Below are positions 15,174-24,096 of a DNA stretch of 64,000 nt, one piece after another. Position numbers and translations under genes: made by a program. The stretch is from an uncultured Bacteroidales bacterium (GTDB lineage Bacteria > Bacteroidota > Bacteroidia > Bacteroidales > Paludibacteraceae), in NCBI GenBank assembly GCA_946411385.1, contig CAMKDV010000013.1, forward strand, positions 1-64,000, given 5' to 3'. Under the pieces are notes generated by a model, which did not search any database, was not told the origin of the DNA, and saw nothing but the letters and a program-made list of their open reading frames with translations. The stretch's first letter is position 1, and the number at the start of each line of letters is the position of its first letter.

Positions 15174-16811
15174 TTACTTGTACAGGAAGCGTTTGATGGA
15201 TTTCTTCGGGGTCTTCTCAAACGGTTCGGACTTGATCTCGATATCCGCCACCTGCGAGTAACCGGGAATCAGTTTGTTCAGGCTCTGCAGGTTCTGCTTC
15301 ATCAAGTCGCGCAGGGCATCGATACTCAATCGCTTGCTGGTCTGCTCATCGGGGAAGACCAGTCCCACCAGACGGCCTTCGCGCTCCACGATGATCGACT
15401 CGCTCACACCTTCCAGGTTGTTCAGTTTGTCCTCAATCTCTTCGGGGTAGATGTTCTGACCGGAAGCACCGAGGATCATCGTCTTGTTTCTGCCCTTGAT
15501 GAAGATGTTCTGATGTTTGTCCAAGCATCCCAGGTCGCCCGTACGCATCCATCCGTCGTCGGTGAAAGAAGCAATGGTGGCTTCCTCGTTCTTGTAGTAA
15601 CCCATCATCACATTCTCACCGCGCACCAGAATCTCGCCTACGCCGTATTGGTTGGGCTGGTCGATCATCACTTCCATGTTCGGCACCGGTACGCCGCCCG
15701 AGTGGGCAATGAAATACTTGGGCGGATTGCCGCCGATGAGCGGACCGCATTCCGTCATTCCGTAGCCTACTGAGATGGGGAACTTGATATCTTTCATGCA
15801 AGCCTCTACGTCCGGGCTGATGGCAGCGCCACCGCAGATGAAGTACCGCAGTTCGCCGCCGAAAGCATTCGTCAGCGCCTTGCGTACCTTGCGGCGGATC
15901 ATCGGACCGGTGAGCGGCATGCGCCAGAGTAGCTTAATCACCTTGCGTGACAGCAGCGGATTGATGTTCTTCTTGTAGATCTTCTCAATCACCAGCGGCA
16001 CGGTTACCACGATGTACGGCTTGACATCCGCCATCGCTTTGAGCAGCAGCGATGGTGTCGGACTTTTCGTCAGGAAGAAGATATGCGTACCGCAACACAG
16101 CGGATAGAGGAACTCACATACCTGCCCGAACATGTGCGCCAACGGCAACATCGATACCAGCCTCTGTCCCGGGTCTACGGGCAACATCTGCATACCGGTC
16201 TCCACGTTGTTGCTCAATGAGCGGGCATTGAGCATCACGCCCTTAGGCGAACCGGTCGAGCCGGAAGTATAGTTGATCAGGCACAAGGCGTCGGGATCAA
16301 GATCGAAGCGGAACATTGCCGGTGTCACGCCACGCGGAAAGCGCTTGCGGAACGAGGCTTCCAGCGTATCGGCATCCGGCACTTCCACACCTTTGCCGGC
16401 ACGCAAGCAATCGAAATCGTGCAGACTGATCACCGCCTGCAAACCATCCAGAGGCTGCGACGACAGCTCTTTCCATACATACGGACCGGCAAAGAGCAGC
16501 TTCGAGTCGGAGTGAGCCACCAGATGGTCCACATCTTCGGCCTTGAAGTCCTGTAGGATGCTTACTACCACACCTTTGTATGCCATGATTGCGAGGTATG
16601 CCACTGCCCAGTTGGAGCAGTTACGGCCGCAGATGGCTATCTTGTCGCCTTCTTGAATGTCAAGCAGACGGAACAGTTCATGCAATCGAAGAATAGTAGC
16701 CGCCATCTCGCCGAAGGTGTAACCGTGCTCCTCACCGTAGTCGGAGAGTGCCACATCGTTCCACTGGCGCGAGGCGATAGTGCTAAGGTAATTGAAATAG
16801 TGAGTGTTCAT
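15174..16811 (-). CDS. Long-chain fatty-acid-CoA ligase (AMP-binding)
   Basis: The enzyme activates fatty acids with ATP to acyl-CoA. The 545-residue protein has the adenylate-forming P-loop YTSGSTGSPKG around residue 185, the YGMTECGPL motif in the middle, and the C-terminal hinge GRNKTMILGASGQNIYPEEIE with the catalytic lysine region. It is the last gene of a leftward run pheS-lpdA-nadA-ligase. It starts behind a heptamer array that fills the gap to nadA. Substrate length is inferred from the family, not visible. Confidence 0.9.
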   Translation of the reverse strand: MNTHYFNYLSTIASRQWNDVALSDYGEEHGYTFGEMAATILRLHELFRLLDIQEGDKIAICGRNCSNWAVAYLAIMAYKGVVVSILQDFKAEDVDHLVAHSDSKLLFAGPYVWKELSSQPLDGLQAVISLHDFDCLRAGKGVEVPDADTLEASFRKRFPRGVTPAMFRFDLDPDALCLINYTSGSTGSPKGVMLNARSLSNNVETGMQMLPVDPGQRLVSMLPLAHMFGQVCEFLYPLCCGTHIFFLTKSPTPSLLLKAMADVKPYIVVTVPLVIEKIYKKNINPLLSRKVIKLLWRMPLTGPMIRRKVRKALTNAFGGELRYFICGGAAISPDVEACMKDIKFPISVGYGMTECGPLIGGNPPKYFIAHSGGVPVPNMEVMIDQPNQYGVGEILVRGENVMMGYYKNEEATIASFTDDGWMRTGDLGCLDKHQNIFIKGRNKTMILGASGQNIYPEEIEDKLNNLEGVSESIIVEREGRLVGLVFPDEQTSKRLSIDALRDLMKQNLQSLNKLIPGYSQVADIEIKSEPFEKTPKKSIKRFLYK

Positions 16812-16831
16812 TTATTTAATTGACAAAAGAT

Positions 16832-16872
16832 AATAGCCAATAGCCAAAAGCCAATAGCCAATGGCCAAAAGG
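16832..16872. repeat. AATAGCC heptamer array, 6 units
   Basis: Units AATAGCC, AATAGCC, AAAAGCC, AATAGCC, AATGGCC, AAAAGG fill the gap between the nadA stop and the ligase start. The same repeat family has expanded inside the sudBA coding sequence at 39814-39890. Confidence 0.85.
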
Positions 16873-16876
16873 TTGA

Positions 16877-17842
16877 TTATGATAGTTCTAACATCCTCTG
16901 TATGGGGATGATAGCTTGTTTGGCTATCTCGGGGTCAACATCCACGGCGGGCGACTCATGTAGCAGACAGTCGCGCAGTTTGTCCAGCGTCACCATGCGC
17001 ATGTATTCACATTCGTTGCACATGCATCCTACGCCCTGCGGGAGCAGACCGTCTTTGGTGTTGCCTTCAGGTATCTCCGGCGGAACGGGGATGAACGTGG
17101 CTTCCGGTACCGCTTTGCGCATCTCGTGTATCACGCCCGACTCTGTGGCGATGATGAACTCGCGCATGTCGGGATGGTTCTTGACGTACGAGAGCAGCGC
17201 CTGCGTCGAACCGATAACATCCGACAGGTTCAATATGATTTGCTTGCACTCGGGATGCGCCAGCACGGGGGCTCCCGGATGTTCGCGCTTGAGCGCCAGC
17301 AGTGCCTCCGCGCTGAACCGAGAATGCACGTGGCACGCTCCGTTCCAGAGGGTTAGTTCGCGACCGGTCTGCTGGCTGATATAGGCGCCCAGGTTATGGT
17401 CGGGACCAAACAGCACGGGTTTGTCGGCAGGTATAGTGCGGACGATCTTCAGCGCGTTGGACGAGGTAACCACCACATCTGTCAGCGCTTTGACAGCAGC
17501 CGACGTGTTGACGTACGAAACGATATAATGGTCGGGGTGCTGCTCTTTCCAAGCGCGCAAATCGTCAGCCTGACAACTGTCAGCCAGCGAACATCCGGCT
17601 TTCGGTTCAGGGATCAGCACGAGCTTGTCGGGGCAAAGGATCTTGGCTGTTTCTGCCATGAAATGTACGCCGCATAGCACGATGATCTTTGCATCGGTAT
17701 TGGCTGCCTGTTGCGCCAAAGCCAGCGAGTCGCCGATGAAGTCGGCTACCTCCTGTACTTCCGGACGCTGGTAGAAATGTGCCATGATGATGGCGTTCTT
17801 CTCACGCGCCAGCGTGCGGATTTGTTGTTGGATATCTGTCAT
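16877..17842 (-). CDS. nadA: Quinolinate synthase A
   Basis: The enzyme condenses iminoaspartate with dihydroxyacetone phosphate to quinolinate in de novo NAD synthesis, using a 4Fe-4S cluster. The 321 residues carry the three internally repeated domains. The cluster cysteines are visible in VLCGVHFMAETAKIL, GACHVHSRF and the C-terminal GCMCNECEYM. The substrate motifs MAHFYQRPEVQ, SSNALKIV and HPECK are also present. It lies 38 bp after lpdA with a small palindrome between. nadB and nadC are not in the window, so the pathway is split. Confidence 0.97.
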   Translation of the reverse strand: MTDIQQQIRTLAREKNAIIMAHFYQRPEVQEVADFIGDSLALAQQAANTDAKIIVLCGVHFMAETAKILCPDKLVLIPEPKAGCSLADSCQADDLRAWKEQHPDHYIVSYVNTSAAVKALTDVVVTSSNALKIVRTIPADKPVLFGPDHNLGAYISQQTGRELTLWNGACHVHSRFSAEALLALKREHPGAPVLAHPECKQIILNLSDVIGSTQALLSYVKNHPDMREFIIATESGVIHEMRKAVPEATFIPVPPEIPEGNTKDGLLPQGVGCMCNECEYMRMVTLDKLRDCLLHESPAVDVDPEIAKQAIIPIQRMLELS

Positions 17843-17856
17843 ATCAGTTATGTGTG

Positions 17857-17876
17857 ATCGACCATGGATGGTCGAT
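17857..17876. repeat. Stop-associated palindrome ATCGACCAT-GG-ATGGTCGAT
   Basis: A perfect 9-bp inverted repeat with a 2-base centre, 4 bp after the lpdA stop and 14 bp before nadA. It has the shape of the AGCCA..TGGCT family but a different sequence. Confidence 0.7.
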
Positions 17877-17880
17877 ATCT

Positions 17881-19221
17881 TTATTTACATTCGGCAATGG
17901 TTTCGCGCAGTATTTCGCTTACCGTCGGGTGGGGGAACACCACCTGCATGAACTCGGGTATCGTATAGCCCATCCGTACCGCAAACGAAGCTGCAGCGAT
18001 AAATTCCGAGCAGGGATTACCTACCATGTGTACGCCCATGATGGAGCGTGACTTGGTGTTAATCACCACTTTGCACGAACCTGTCTCGCCTTCGTTCTCT
18101 GCCATAAACCGTCCGGAGAACGTCATAGGCAGCGTGTGCGCCTCGCAGCCTTCCAGTGCATCTTCGCTGATGCCAACGCAAGCCACCTCAGGGTTGGTAT
18201 ATACTACCGACGGAATGGCGTTATATGCAATGCGCTGAACTGGAATCTGCTTGAGCATTCGTCCTATCGCCACTTCAGCCTGGCGCGAAGCTACATGGGC
18301 AAGCATGATCTTGCCGGTCACGTCACCGGCGGCATAGACGTTCGGCAGGTTGGTACGCATAAAATCATCCACCACGATAGCTCCGCGGTTGTATTCCAAA
18401 TCAGCGAGCGCTTCCAGTCCGCTGATGTTGGCGCGACGGCCTACGCAGACAAGTATCCGCTCGGCGGATAGTGTTTCGCCGTTATCCAGAGTCACATTGT
18501 TGCCTTCGATGGCTGTAACCTTACTGGAGGTCAGGATATTTACGCCGCGTTTGGTGTAAACGGGTGTGAGGTAGTTGCTTATACTCTCGTCGAGCGTGGC
18601 AAGTATGCGCGGCAAAGCTTCAATCACGGTGACGGAGATACCCAGCTCGCTATACAGCGTAGCAAACTCCATGCCTATCACGCCTCCGCCGATGATCACG
18701 AGTGACGACGGCAGTTCTTTCGTTTCGAGTGCGGCTGTCGAATTCCAGATAGCCGGGTTGTCCTTGATGCCCGGGATAGGCGGCACAAAATTGGTCGATC
18801 CTGTGCAGATCAGCAGGTTCTCTGCCTCGTAGCTCTCGCCGTTGCATGTGATGGTCACCTTTTCGTCCGTACGGCTGACCACCGAGGCTGCGCCTGTGAC
18901 GATGGTGCAATGCTCGTTGTTGAGGCGTTGCTTGATACCCGCCACCAACTTGCGCACGACTATCGTCTTGCGCTTTTGCATGGCAGCGAAGTCAAAATTG
19001 ACGTTCTCCGCAGTCACGCCGTAGCGTTGTGCGTGCGTAGCGTTATAGTACTGCTTCGCGCCGTACAGCAGCGATTTGGTAGGTATGCACCCTACGTTCA
19101 GGCACGTGCCGCCCAGCGACGATTGCTCAAACAGAATAACGTCCTTCCCGGCTTTGGATGCCAGTTCAGCGGCTGTATAGCCTGCGGGACCTCCGCCGAT
19201 GATGGCGAGAAAATAGTTCAT
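17881..19221 (-). CDS. lpdA: Dihydrolipoyl dehydrogenase
   Basis: A flavoprotein that reoxidises dihydrolipoamide in 2-oxoacid dehydrogenase or glycine cleavage complexes. The 446 residues show the FAD-binding GGGPAGYTAAELASKAG, the redox disulfide GGTCLNVGCIPTKS, a second GGGVIGMEFA for NAD, and the C-terminal FPHPTVSEI with the catalytic histidine. No E1 or E2 genes lie next to it, so the partner complex is not shown here. It is translated as the second gene of the pheS unit, behind a GTTAA 8-bp repeat. Confidence 0.95.
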   Translation of the reverse strand: MNYFLAIIGGGPAGYTAAELASKAGKDVILFEQSSLGGTCLNVGCIPTKSLLYGAKQYYNATHAQRYGVTAENVNFDFAAMQKRKTIVVRKLVAGIKQRLNNEHCTIVTGAASVVSRTDEKVTITCNGESYEAENLLICTGSTNFVPPIPGIKDNPAIWNSTAALETKELPSSLVIIGGGVIGMEFATLYSELGISVTVIEALPRILATLDESISNYLTPVYTKRGVNILTSSKVTAIEGNNVTLDNGETLSAERILVCVGRRANISGLEALADLEYNRGAIVVDDFMRTNLPNVYAAGDVTGKIMLAHVASRQAEVAIGRMLKQIPVQRIAYNAIPSVVYTNPEVACVGISEDALEGCEAHTLPMTFSGRFMAENEGETGSCKVVINTKSRSIMGVHMVGNPCSEFIAAASFAVRMGYTIPEFMQVVFPHPTVSEILRETIAECK

Positions 19222-19227
19222 CTTTTC

Positions 19228-19263
19228 GTTAAATTGTTAAGCCGTTAAACGGTTAATTTGTTA
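19228..19263. repeat. GTTAANNN 8-bp tandem repeat
   Basis: GTTAAATT, GTTAAGCC, GTTAAACG, GTTAATTT, GTTA fill the gap between the pheS stop and the lpdA start. Confidence 0.75.
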
Positions 19264-19264
19264 C

Positions 19265-20305
19265 TTAGCACGATTCAAATTGTTTCAAGAAACGAACATC
19301 ATTCTCCGAGAACAGACGCAGATCTTTCACCCTGTATTTGAGGTTCGTGATGCGTTCTACACCCAGTCCGAAAGCGTAACCGCTGTACACCTTGCTGTCG
19401 ATGCCGCAACTTTCCAGTACGTTGGGATCAACCATACCGCAGCCGAGGATCTCTACCCAGCCTGTGCCTTTGCAGAAACTGCAACCTTCGCCGCCGCATA
19501 TATTACACGAGATATCCATCTCGGCACTCGGTTCGGTGAAGGGGAAATACGACGGACGCAGACGAATCTTCGTCTCCGGACCGAACAGTTCCTTGGCCAG
19601 ATAGAGAAGCACTTCTCTCAGATCGGCAAAGCTGACGTTCTTGTCGATATACAGCCCCTCAATCTGATGGAAGAAGCAGTGCGCACGTGCGCTGATAGCC
19701 TCGTTGCGGTATACGCGCCCCGGGCAGAGTACGCGGATAGGCGGTTTCTGCGTGGTCATGACGCGCGTCTGAACGCTGGAGGTATGCGTGCGAAGCAAGA
19801 TGTCGGTAGGCTTCTGTACGCCTTGCTCTTTCTCGATGAAGAACGTATCTTGCATGTCGCGTGCGGGATGCTCCGGTGCGAAATTCAGCATGCCGAACAC
19901 GTGGCGGTCATCTTCCACTTCCGGTCCGTCGGCTACTACAAATCCGATGCGTGAGAAGATGTCGATGATCTCTTCGCGCACAAGCGAAAGAGGGTGACGT
20001 GTACCAAGCGCAATGGGGTCGGGCGTACGCGTCAGGTCGGGACGCTCCTGAACGGCGGTAGCTTGCTCAAACTGCTCTTTCAGTTCAGCCATCTTGGCGG
20101 CAGCTTGATCCTTGAGGGCGTTGAGACGCAATCCTAATTCTTTCTTCTGCTCGGCAGGTACGTTACGGAACTCGGAGAAGAGTTCCGTGATCTCACCTTT
20201 CTTGCTCAGGTACTTGATGCGGAGTGCTTCAAGCTCCTCTGCGCTGTTGGCGCTCATCGTTTCAATCTGGCTTAACAAGCCTGTGATTTTTTCGTTGATG
20301 GTCAT
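19265..20305 (-). CDS. pheS: Phenylalanine-tRNA ligase alpha subunit
   Basis: A class II aminoacyl-tRNA synthetase subunit that works with PheT (not in the window). I start at 20305 (346 residues, MTINEKITGLL); a longer frame to 20362 adds residues inside the 5' leader. An N-terminal coiled coil is followed by the catalytic domain, with PGRVYRNEAISARAHCFFHQIEGLYID (motif 2) and FGLGVERITNLKYRVKDLR (motif 3). A Cys-rich insert CNICGGEGCSFCKGTG could bind zinc, as in some family members. The gene opens the leftward operon and has its own promoter. Confidence 0.96.
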   Translation of the reverse strand: MTINEKITGLLSQIETMSANSAEELEALRIKYLSKKGEITELFSEFRNVPAEQKKELGLRLNALKDQAAAKMAELKEQFEQATAVQERPDLTRTPDPIALGTRHPLSLVREEIIDIFSRIGFVVADGPEVEDDRHVFGMLNFAPEHPARDMQDTFFIEKEQGVQKPTDILLRTHTSSVQTRVMTTQKPPIRVLCPGRVYRNEAISARAHCFFHQIEGLYIDKNVSFADLREVLLYLAKELFGPETKIRLRPSYFPFTEPSAEMDISCNICGGEGCSFCKGTGWVEILGCGMVDPNVLESCGIDSKVYSGYAFGLGVERITNLKYRVKDLRLFSENDVRFLKQFESC

Positions 20306-20402
20306 ATCTGTTTGTTGTTTTATTCGTGTGTTGTTGCTTGCGCGGGGTGCGTACACATGCATACCAATGCGTACATTCAGCGTACGCGCACAATTAGCAC
20401 TA

Positions 20403-20434
20403 CAAAGTTACAAAAAAAAAATGGAAAATGCAAG
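20403..20434 (-). promoter_or_regulatory. Promoter of the pheS-lpdA-nadA-ligase unit
   Basis: Leftward TAACTTTG (20403-20410), with a weaker CTTG (20431-20434) 20 bp further out. The leader to 20305 is GC-rich with repeated GTACGC segments and could fold. Confidence 0.7.
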
Positions 20435-20501
20435 CGTTTTTTACATAAATATGCAATTTTTTGCCCTAAAATACCTCAACTTGTCATTTTTTGGTACGAA
20501 A

Positions 20502-20533
20502 TTTGCTTTTACAAAAAAGATTTTGTAACTTTG
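20502..20533 (+). promoter_or_regulatory. Promoter of lptD
   Basis: TTTG (20502-20505) and TAACTTTG (20526-20533), 20-bp spacer. The start codon is about 220 bp downstream; the stretch 20540-20750 has no other feature I can support. Confidence 0.75.
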
Positions 20534-20752
20534 TAAGGTATTTCTAAAAATTGCTTTATGTTGCATTTGGAATTTTTATTGGCAGATTGGGGACTTGATT
20601 GAGGGCGCAATGCGGGCATTGTAACCGAATGAAAATCTTCAAGATGCCAAGAAAAAACCAAAGGCGGCATAAAAGTATGGTTTTGTTTTAATTTAGTACT
20701 CGTAGATAACGTGAAATTTTTAGAAGTACCCTAATAGGTAAACTGGCATATT

Positions 20753-23383
20753 GTGCGCATACGTGAAGTGCTAACATACGTATTGCTGTCGGCAGGCGTT
20801 ACGGCGTTTGCCCAGTTGAATTCGCCTGTGAGTTATTCGTCGAATGACTCGCTGGTGATGCTTGGCGACGGTACGGCGTTCCTCCACGGCAGCAGTGTGG
20901 TGAAGTACGAAAAGATGGAGCTCAACGCCGAGTTTATCCGCGTCAAGTCCGACAGCTCGACCATCTATGCCGTGGGCGTGTACGACACACTGCACGACGA
21001 ATGGAAAGGCAAGCCGGTGTTCAAGGAGGGAAAAGACAGCTACGAGAGCGGCGAGATAACATATAACATCAAGACGCAGAAAGGTTTCATCCGCAACGTG
21101 GTCACGGAGCAGGGCGAAGGCTACGTGATAGCCGACAAGACCAAGAAAGTGGAAGGCGACGAGATGATGATGCAAGGCGGCAAGTATACCACGTGTGACG
21201 ACCATGACCATCCGCATTTCTATCTTCGCATGACCAAAGCCAAAGTCAAACCCGGTGAATATATAGCCACAGGCCCCGCCTATCTGGTGGTGGGTGAAGT
21301 GCCGCTGCCCATAGCCGTGCCGTTCGGTTTCTTCCCGTTCACAAAGCAGTATTCTTCAGGACTGATCATGCCGCAGTTTGGCGATGAGTACCAGCGCGGA
21401 TTGTTCGCTAAAGGACTGGGATACTATTGGGCGATAAACGATTACATGGACTTGGAGATTACGGGTGACATCTATACCAAAGGCACCTGGGCGGTGTATG
21501 CCAAGAGCCGCTACGTCAAGCGCTACAAGTTCAACGGCAGCATCAACCTGGAGTACCGAAGCGACGTGACAGGTGAGAAAGGATTGCCGGAATACAGCAA
21601 GTCCAACAACTTCCATATAGCGTGGACGCACTCGCAAGATTCAAAAGCCAACCCCTACTGCAATTTCTCCGCCAGTGTGAACTTCTCCACTTCGGGCTAC
21701 AACCAGACCAGTATCAACAACTACTACAAGCCGGAAGTCAACTCGCAGAACACCAAGTCGTCAACGATCAACTATACACAGCGTTTTCCCGACAGCCCGT
21801 GGAGCATCACGCTGAACGCCAGCATCACGCAGCGAACCAAAGACTCGACCTTGTCCGTCACAGCGCCGAGCCTGAGCGTGAACATGAGCCGTATTTATCC
21901 GTTCAAACGCAAGAAACCCGTAGGCAAGGAGCGCTGGTATGAGAAGATTTCGATGAGCTACAGTGCTGCATTCACTAACACCATCAATTGCAAGGAGAGC
22001 TACTTCTTCCATTCCAACTTCGTGAAAGACTGGCAGAACAAGATGACGCACTCCATTCCTATTCAGGCTAACTTCACGCTGTTCAAGTACCTGACCGTCA
22101 CGCCGTCGCTGAAGATGACCGACCGAATGTATTTCCAGCGTGTAGACCAGACCTGGGACGAACAGGAGAACCGAGTGATGCGCGATACAACGCAAGGCTT
22201 TTACAATGTGTTTGATTTTGATGTCAGCGTGAGCCTGTCCACCAAGCTGTACGGCTTCTTTACGCCGTACCGCAAATGGTTCGGGGACAAAGTGGACCGT
22301 TTCCGCCATGTACTCACGCCAAGTGTCACGTTCACGTACAATCCCGATTTCAGCAAGCCTTTCTGGGGCTATTACGGCACGTACGAAGAGCCTATCTTCC
22401 AGACCATGTACGACCGGCAGGGCAATTCCTACAAAGCACCGGTGCTCGATCCGGATGGGCAGCAGTTGTACTACAAGCGAACGTACTCGCGTTTCCCTCA
22501 AGGTAATGCCAAGCAGAACGCAGCTGCTTCAATCAATTTCTCGCTCGGCAACAACCTGGAGGTGAAAGTGCGGGACGATAAAGATACGACCGGGCAGAAG
22601 CCGTACAAGGTAATATCGCTGATTGATAATTTCTCCATCACGGGAGGTTACAACTTCATTGCCGACTCCATGAACTGGAACAGGTTCGGTCTTAACCTGC
22701 GTATCAAATTGCCGAAGGTGAACTATACAATCAACCTGTCCACCACGCTTAATCCCTACATGTACGAACTTGATGCGGCTGGCCGTCCGGTCATGACGAA
22801 CAAACAGTATTGGCACAACAAGCGTTTCCCGCACTGGAGCGGTACGTCCACGTCGCTCAGTTATACGTTCAACAACCAGACATTCAAGAAACTGGCTGAA
22901 CTGGCAAACAAGAACAAGAAGAAAGATCAGCCGCCTGCGGAAGGTGAGGACAAACCCGCGGACGAAAGTGCCAAGCCTGTGGAGAAAGTAAAGAACCCGA
23001 AGTTCTCACCCACGGATATACAATGGAGCCTGAGCGTCAGCTACACGCTCCGTTACGGCGATGGTCCGGAGTTTGATTACAAGAAGATGTACCCCAAGAT
23101 GGTATTCACGCAGAACCTCAGTCTGAACGGTACGTTGAACTTCGGCAAGGGATGGAAATGTTCGGCTACGACTTCGTACGATTTCAAAGCAAAGCAGTTC
23201 ACGTACACGAATTTCTCCGTGACACGTGACCTGCACTGCTGGACAATGTCCGCCTCGTTTGTGCCTTTCGGACGCTACAAAGCATATACCTTCCATATTG
23301 GCGTCAATGCAAGCATGTTGGCCGACTTGAAGTATGATAAGTCCAGTGCCGAGAGCAACAACAAACGCGTTGACTGGTGGTAA
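20753..23383 (+). CDS. lptD: LptD-like LPS-assembly outer-membrane protein
   Basis: An 876-residue outer-membrane protein expected to insert lipopolysaccharide in the outer leaflet. It starts at GTG 20753 with a signal peptide (VLLSAGVTAFAQ). Residues about 35-190 form the periplasmic OstA/LptA-like beta-jellyroll (DGTAFLHGSSVVKYEKMELNAEFIRV, then repeated strands). The rest is a large barrel with many aromatic-ended strands, and the central VPLPIAVPFGFFPFTKQYSSGLIMPQFGDE segment is typical of LptD. A Lys/Glu/Pro-rich loop (about 720-745) is characteristic of Bacteroidota versions. The disulfide cysteines of the E. coli protein are not obvious. Confidence 0.88.
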   Translation: MRIREVLTYVLLSAGVTAFAQLNSPVSYSSNDSLVMLGDGTAFLHGSSVVKYEKMELNAEFIRVKSDSSTIYAVGVYDTLHDEWKGKPVFKEGKDSYESGEITYNIKTQKGFIRNVVTEQGEGYVIADKTKKVEGDEMMMQGGKYTTCDDHDHPHFYLRMTKAKVKPGEYIATGPAYLVVGEVPLPIAVPFGFFPFTKQYSSGLIMPQFGDEYQRGLFAKGLGYYWAINDYMDLEITGDIYTKGTWAVYAKSRYVKRYKFNGSINLEYRSDVTGEKGLPEYSKSNNFHIAWTHSQDSKANPYCNFSASVNFSTSGYNQTSINNYYKPEVNSQNTKSSTINYTQRFPDSPWSITLNASITQRTKDSTLSVTAPSLSVNMSRIYPFKRKKPVGKERWYEKISMSYSAAFTNTINCKESYFFHSNFVKDWQNKMTHSIPIQANFTLFKYLTVTPSLKMTDRMYFQRVDQTWDEQENRVMRDTTQGFYNVFDFDVSVSLSTKLYGFFTPYRKWFGDKVDRFRHVLTPSVTFTYNPDFSKPFWGYYGTYEEPIFQTMYDRQGNSYKAPVLDPDGQQLYYKRTYSRFPQGNAKQNAAASINFSLGNNLEVKVRDDKDTTGQKPYKVISLIDNFSITGGYNFIADSMNWNRFGLNLRIKLPKVNYTINLSTTLNPYMYELDAAGRPVMTNKQYWHNKRFPHWSGTSTSLSYTFNNQTFKKLAELANKNKKKDQPPAEGEDKPADESAKPVEKVKNPKFSPTDIQWSLSVSYTLRYGDGPEFDYKKMYPKMVFTQNLSLNGTLNFGKGWKCSATTSYDFKAKQFTYTNFSVTRDLHCWTMSASFVPFGRYKAYTFHIGVNASMLADLKYDKSSAESNNKRVDWW

Positions 23384-23401
23384 TCTTCTACCGGTGGTAA
23401 T

Positions 23402-23432
23402 GCTACCTGTTTATAGCCGGCTGGTAGCTTTT
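23402..23432 (+). terminator. Terminator after lptD
   Basis: GCTACC (23402-23407) and GGTAGC (23423-23428), followed by TTTT; the loop holds a small AGCCGGCT palindrome. Confidence 0.7.
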
Positions 23433-23464
23433 GGCGGAACTCTTCTATTGATTATATTTTCCTG

Positions 23465-23830
23465 TTATGCTTGTGCAAACTGAACCTGCTCGCGGGAAAA
23501 GAGGAACGAGATAGGGTAGTAGCAGTAGGCGCCCGTTTCCGACTGGGTGCGTTTGCCCCAGAATAGATAGGCGTGTTGTCCCTTGCGCACTTTCGCCCCT
23601 TTGGCTGCCCAGCCATCGAACGTGTCCAGCTCGGTGTTCGTGAGCTGGTAGCACTCGCGAAGCAGTTGGTTGCTGCTGATCTTCGTGCGGCCTGCCGCCA
23701 GGGCAAGACATTTCAGATTGTTGGTGATCGACTTAAGTTGAATACGGTACTGCTGCATCTTCGTCAGTTCAACTTGTTGACGAGTTGCCTCTCTTGAGGC
23801 GATGGCTTCCTGATAAACTGTACGACTCAT
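23465..23830 (-). CDS. ArdC N-terminal-like small protein
   Basis: A 121-residue protein of uncertain family. The second half (FDGWAAKGAKVRKGQHAYLFWGKRT, then YCYYPISFLFSREQV) resembles the N-terminal single-strand-DNA-binding domain of ArdC antirestriction proteins (W...G..VRKGE.. followed by a strand with F...QV). The first half is helical and Gln/Arg-rich. No metallopeptidase domain follows, so it would be a stand-alone N-domain. Full ArdC proteins protect plasmids against restriction; function here is open. The gene is alone, leftward, with nested inverted repeats across the likely promoter. Confidence 0.55.
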   Translation of the reverse strand: MSRTVYQEAIASREATRQQVELTKMQQYRIQLKSITNNLKCLALAAGRTKISSNQLLRECYQLTNTELDTFDGWAAKGAKVRKGQHAYLFWGKRTQSETGAYCYYPISFLFSREQVQFAQA

Positions 23831-23873
23831 AATGTTGTAATTTTAGTTTGTTATACTTTTTTGTTAGTTTGTT

Positions 23874-23937
23874 CGTCAAATTTTCTTTGACAAGCTTTCT
23901 ACGTTGTCAAGTTTTTTTGTTTGACGATGCAAAATTA
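23874..23937 (-). promoter_or_regulatory. Nested inverted repeats at the ArdC-like promoter
   Basis: CGTCAAA (23874-23880) pairs with TTTGACG (23920-23926), and inside it TTGACAA (23887-23893) pairs with TTGTCAA (23904-23910), giving four GTCAA/TTGAC half sites. A leftward -7 element TAATTTTG lies at 23930-23937; the -33 is weak. This looks like an operator over the transcription start. Confidence 0.55.
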
Positions 23938-24096
23938 CAACGAGGAGGTGACAAAACGCGTCATAAGCAAGAAAAAAGTGCATTTTTTAGGTGTACTTTT
24001 AACTTTTATTAACATTTAGCTCCGTTTTTGGGGTATTTTATGAAGAAAATCCTTATTTAGGCGGATGGTCTTGTTGCCTGTCGGTTGAATGATTGT

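Noticed and set aside
20306..20362. Upstream start extending pheS by 19 residues
   Set aside because: Lies in the GC-rich leader; the family N-terminus begins at 20305.
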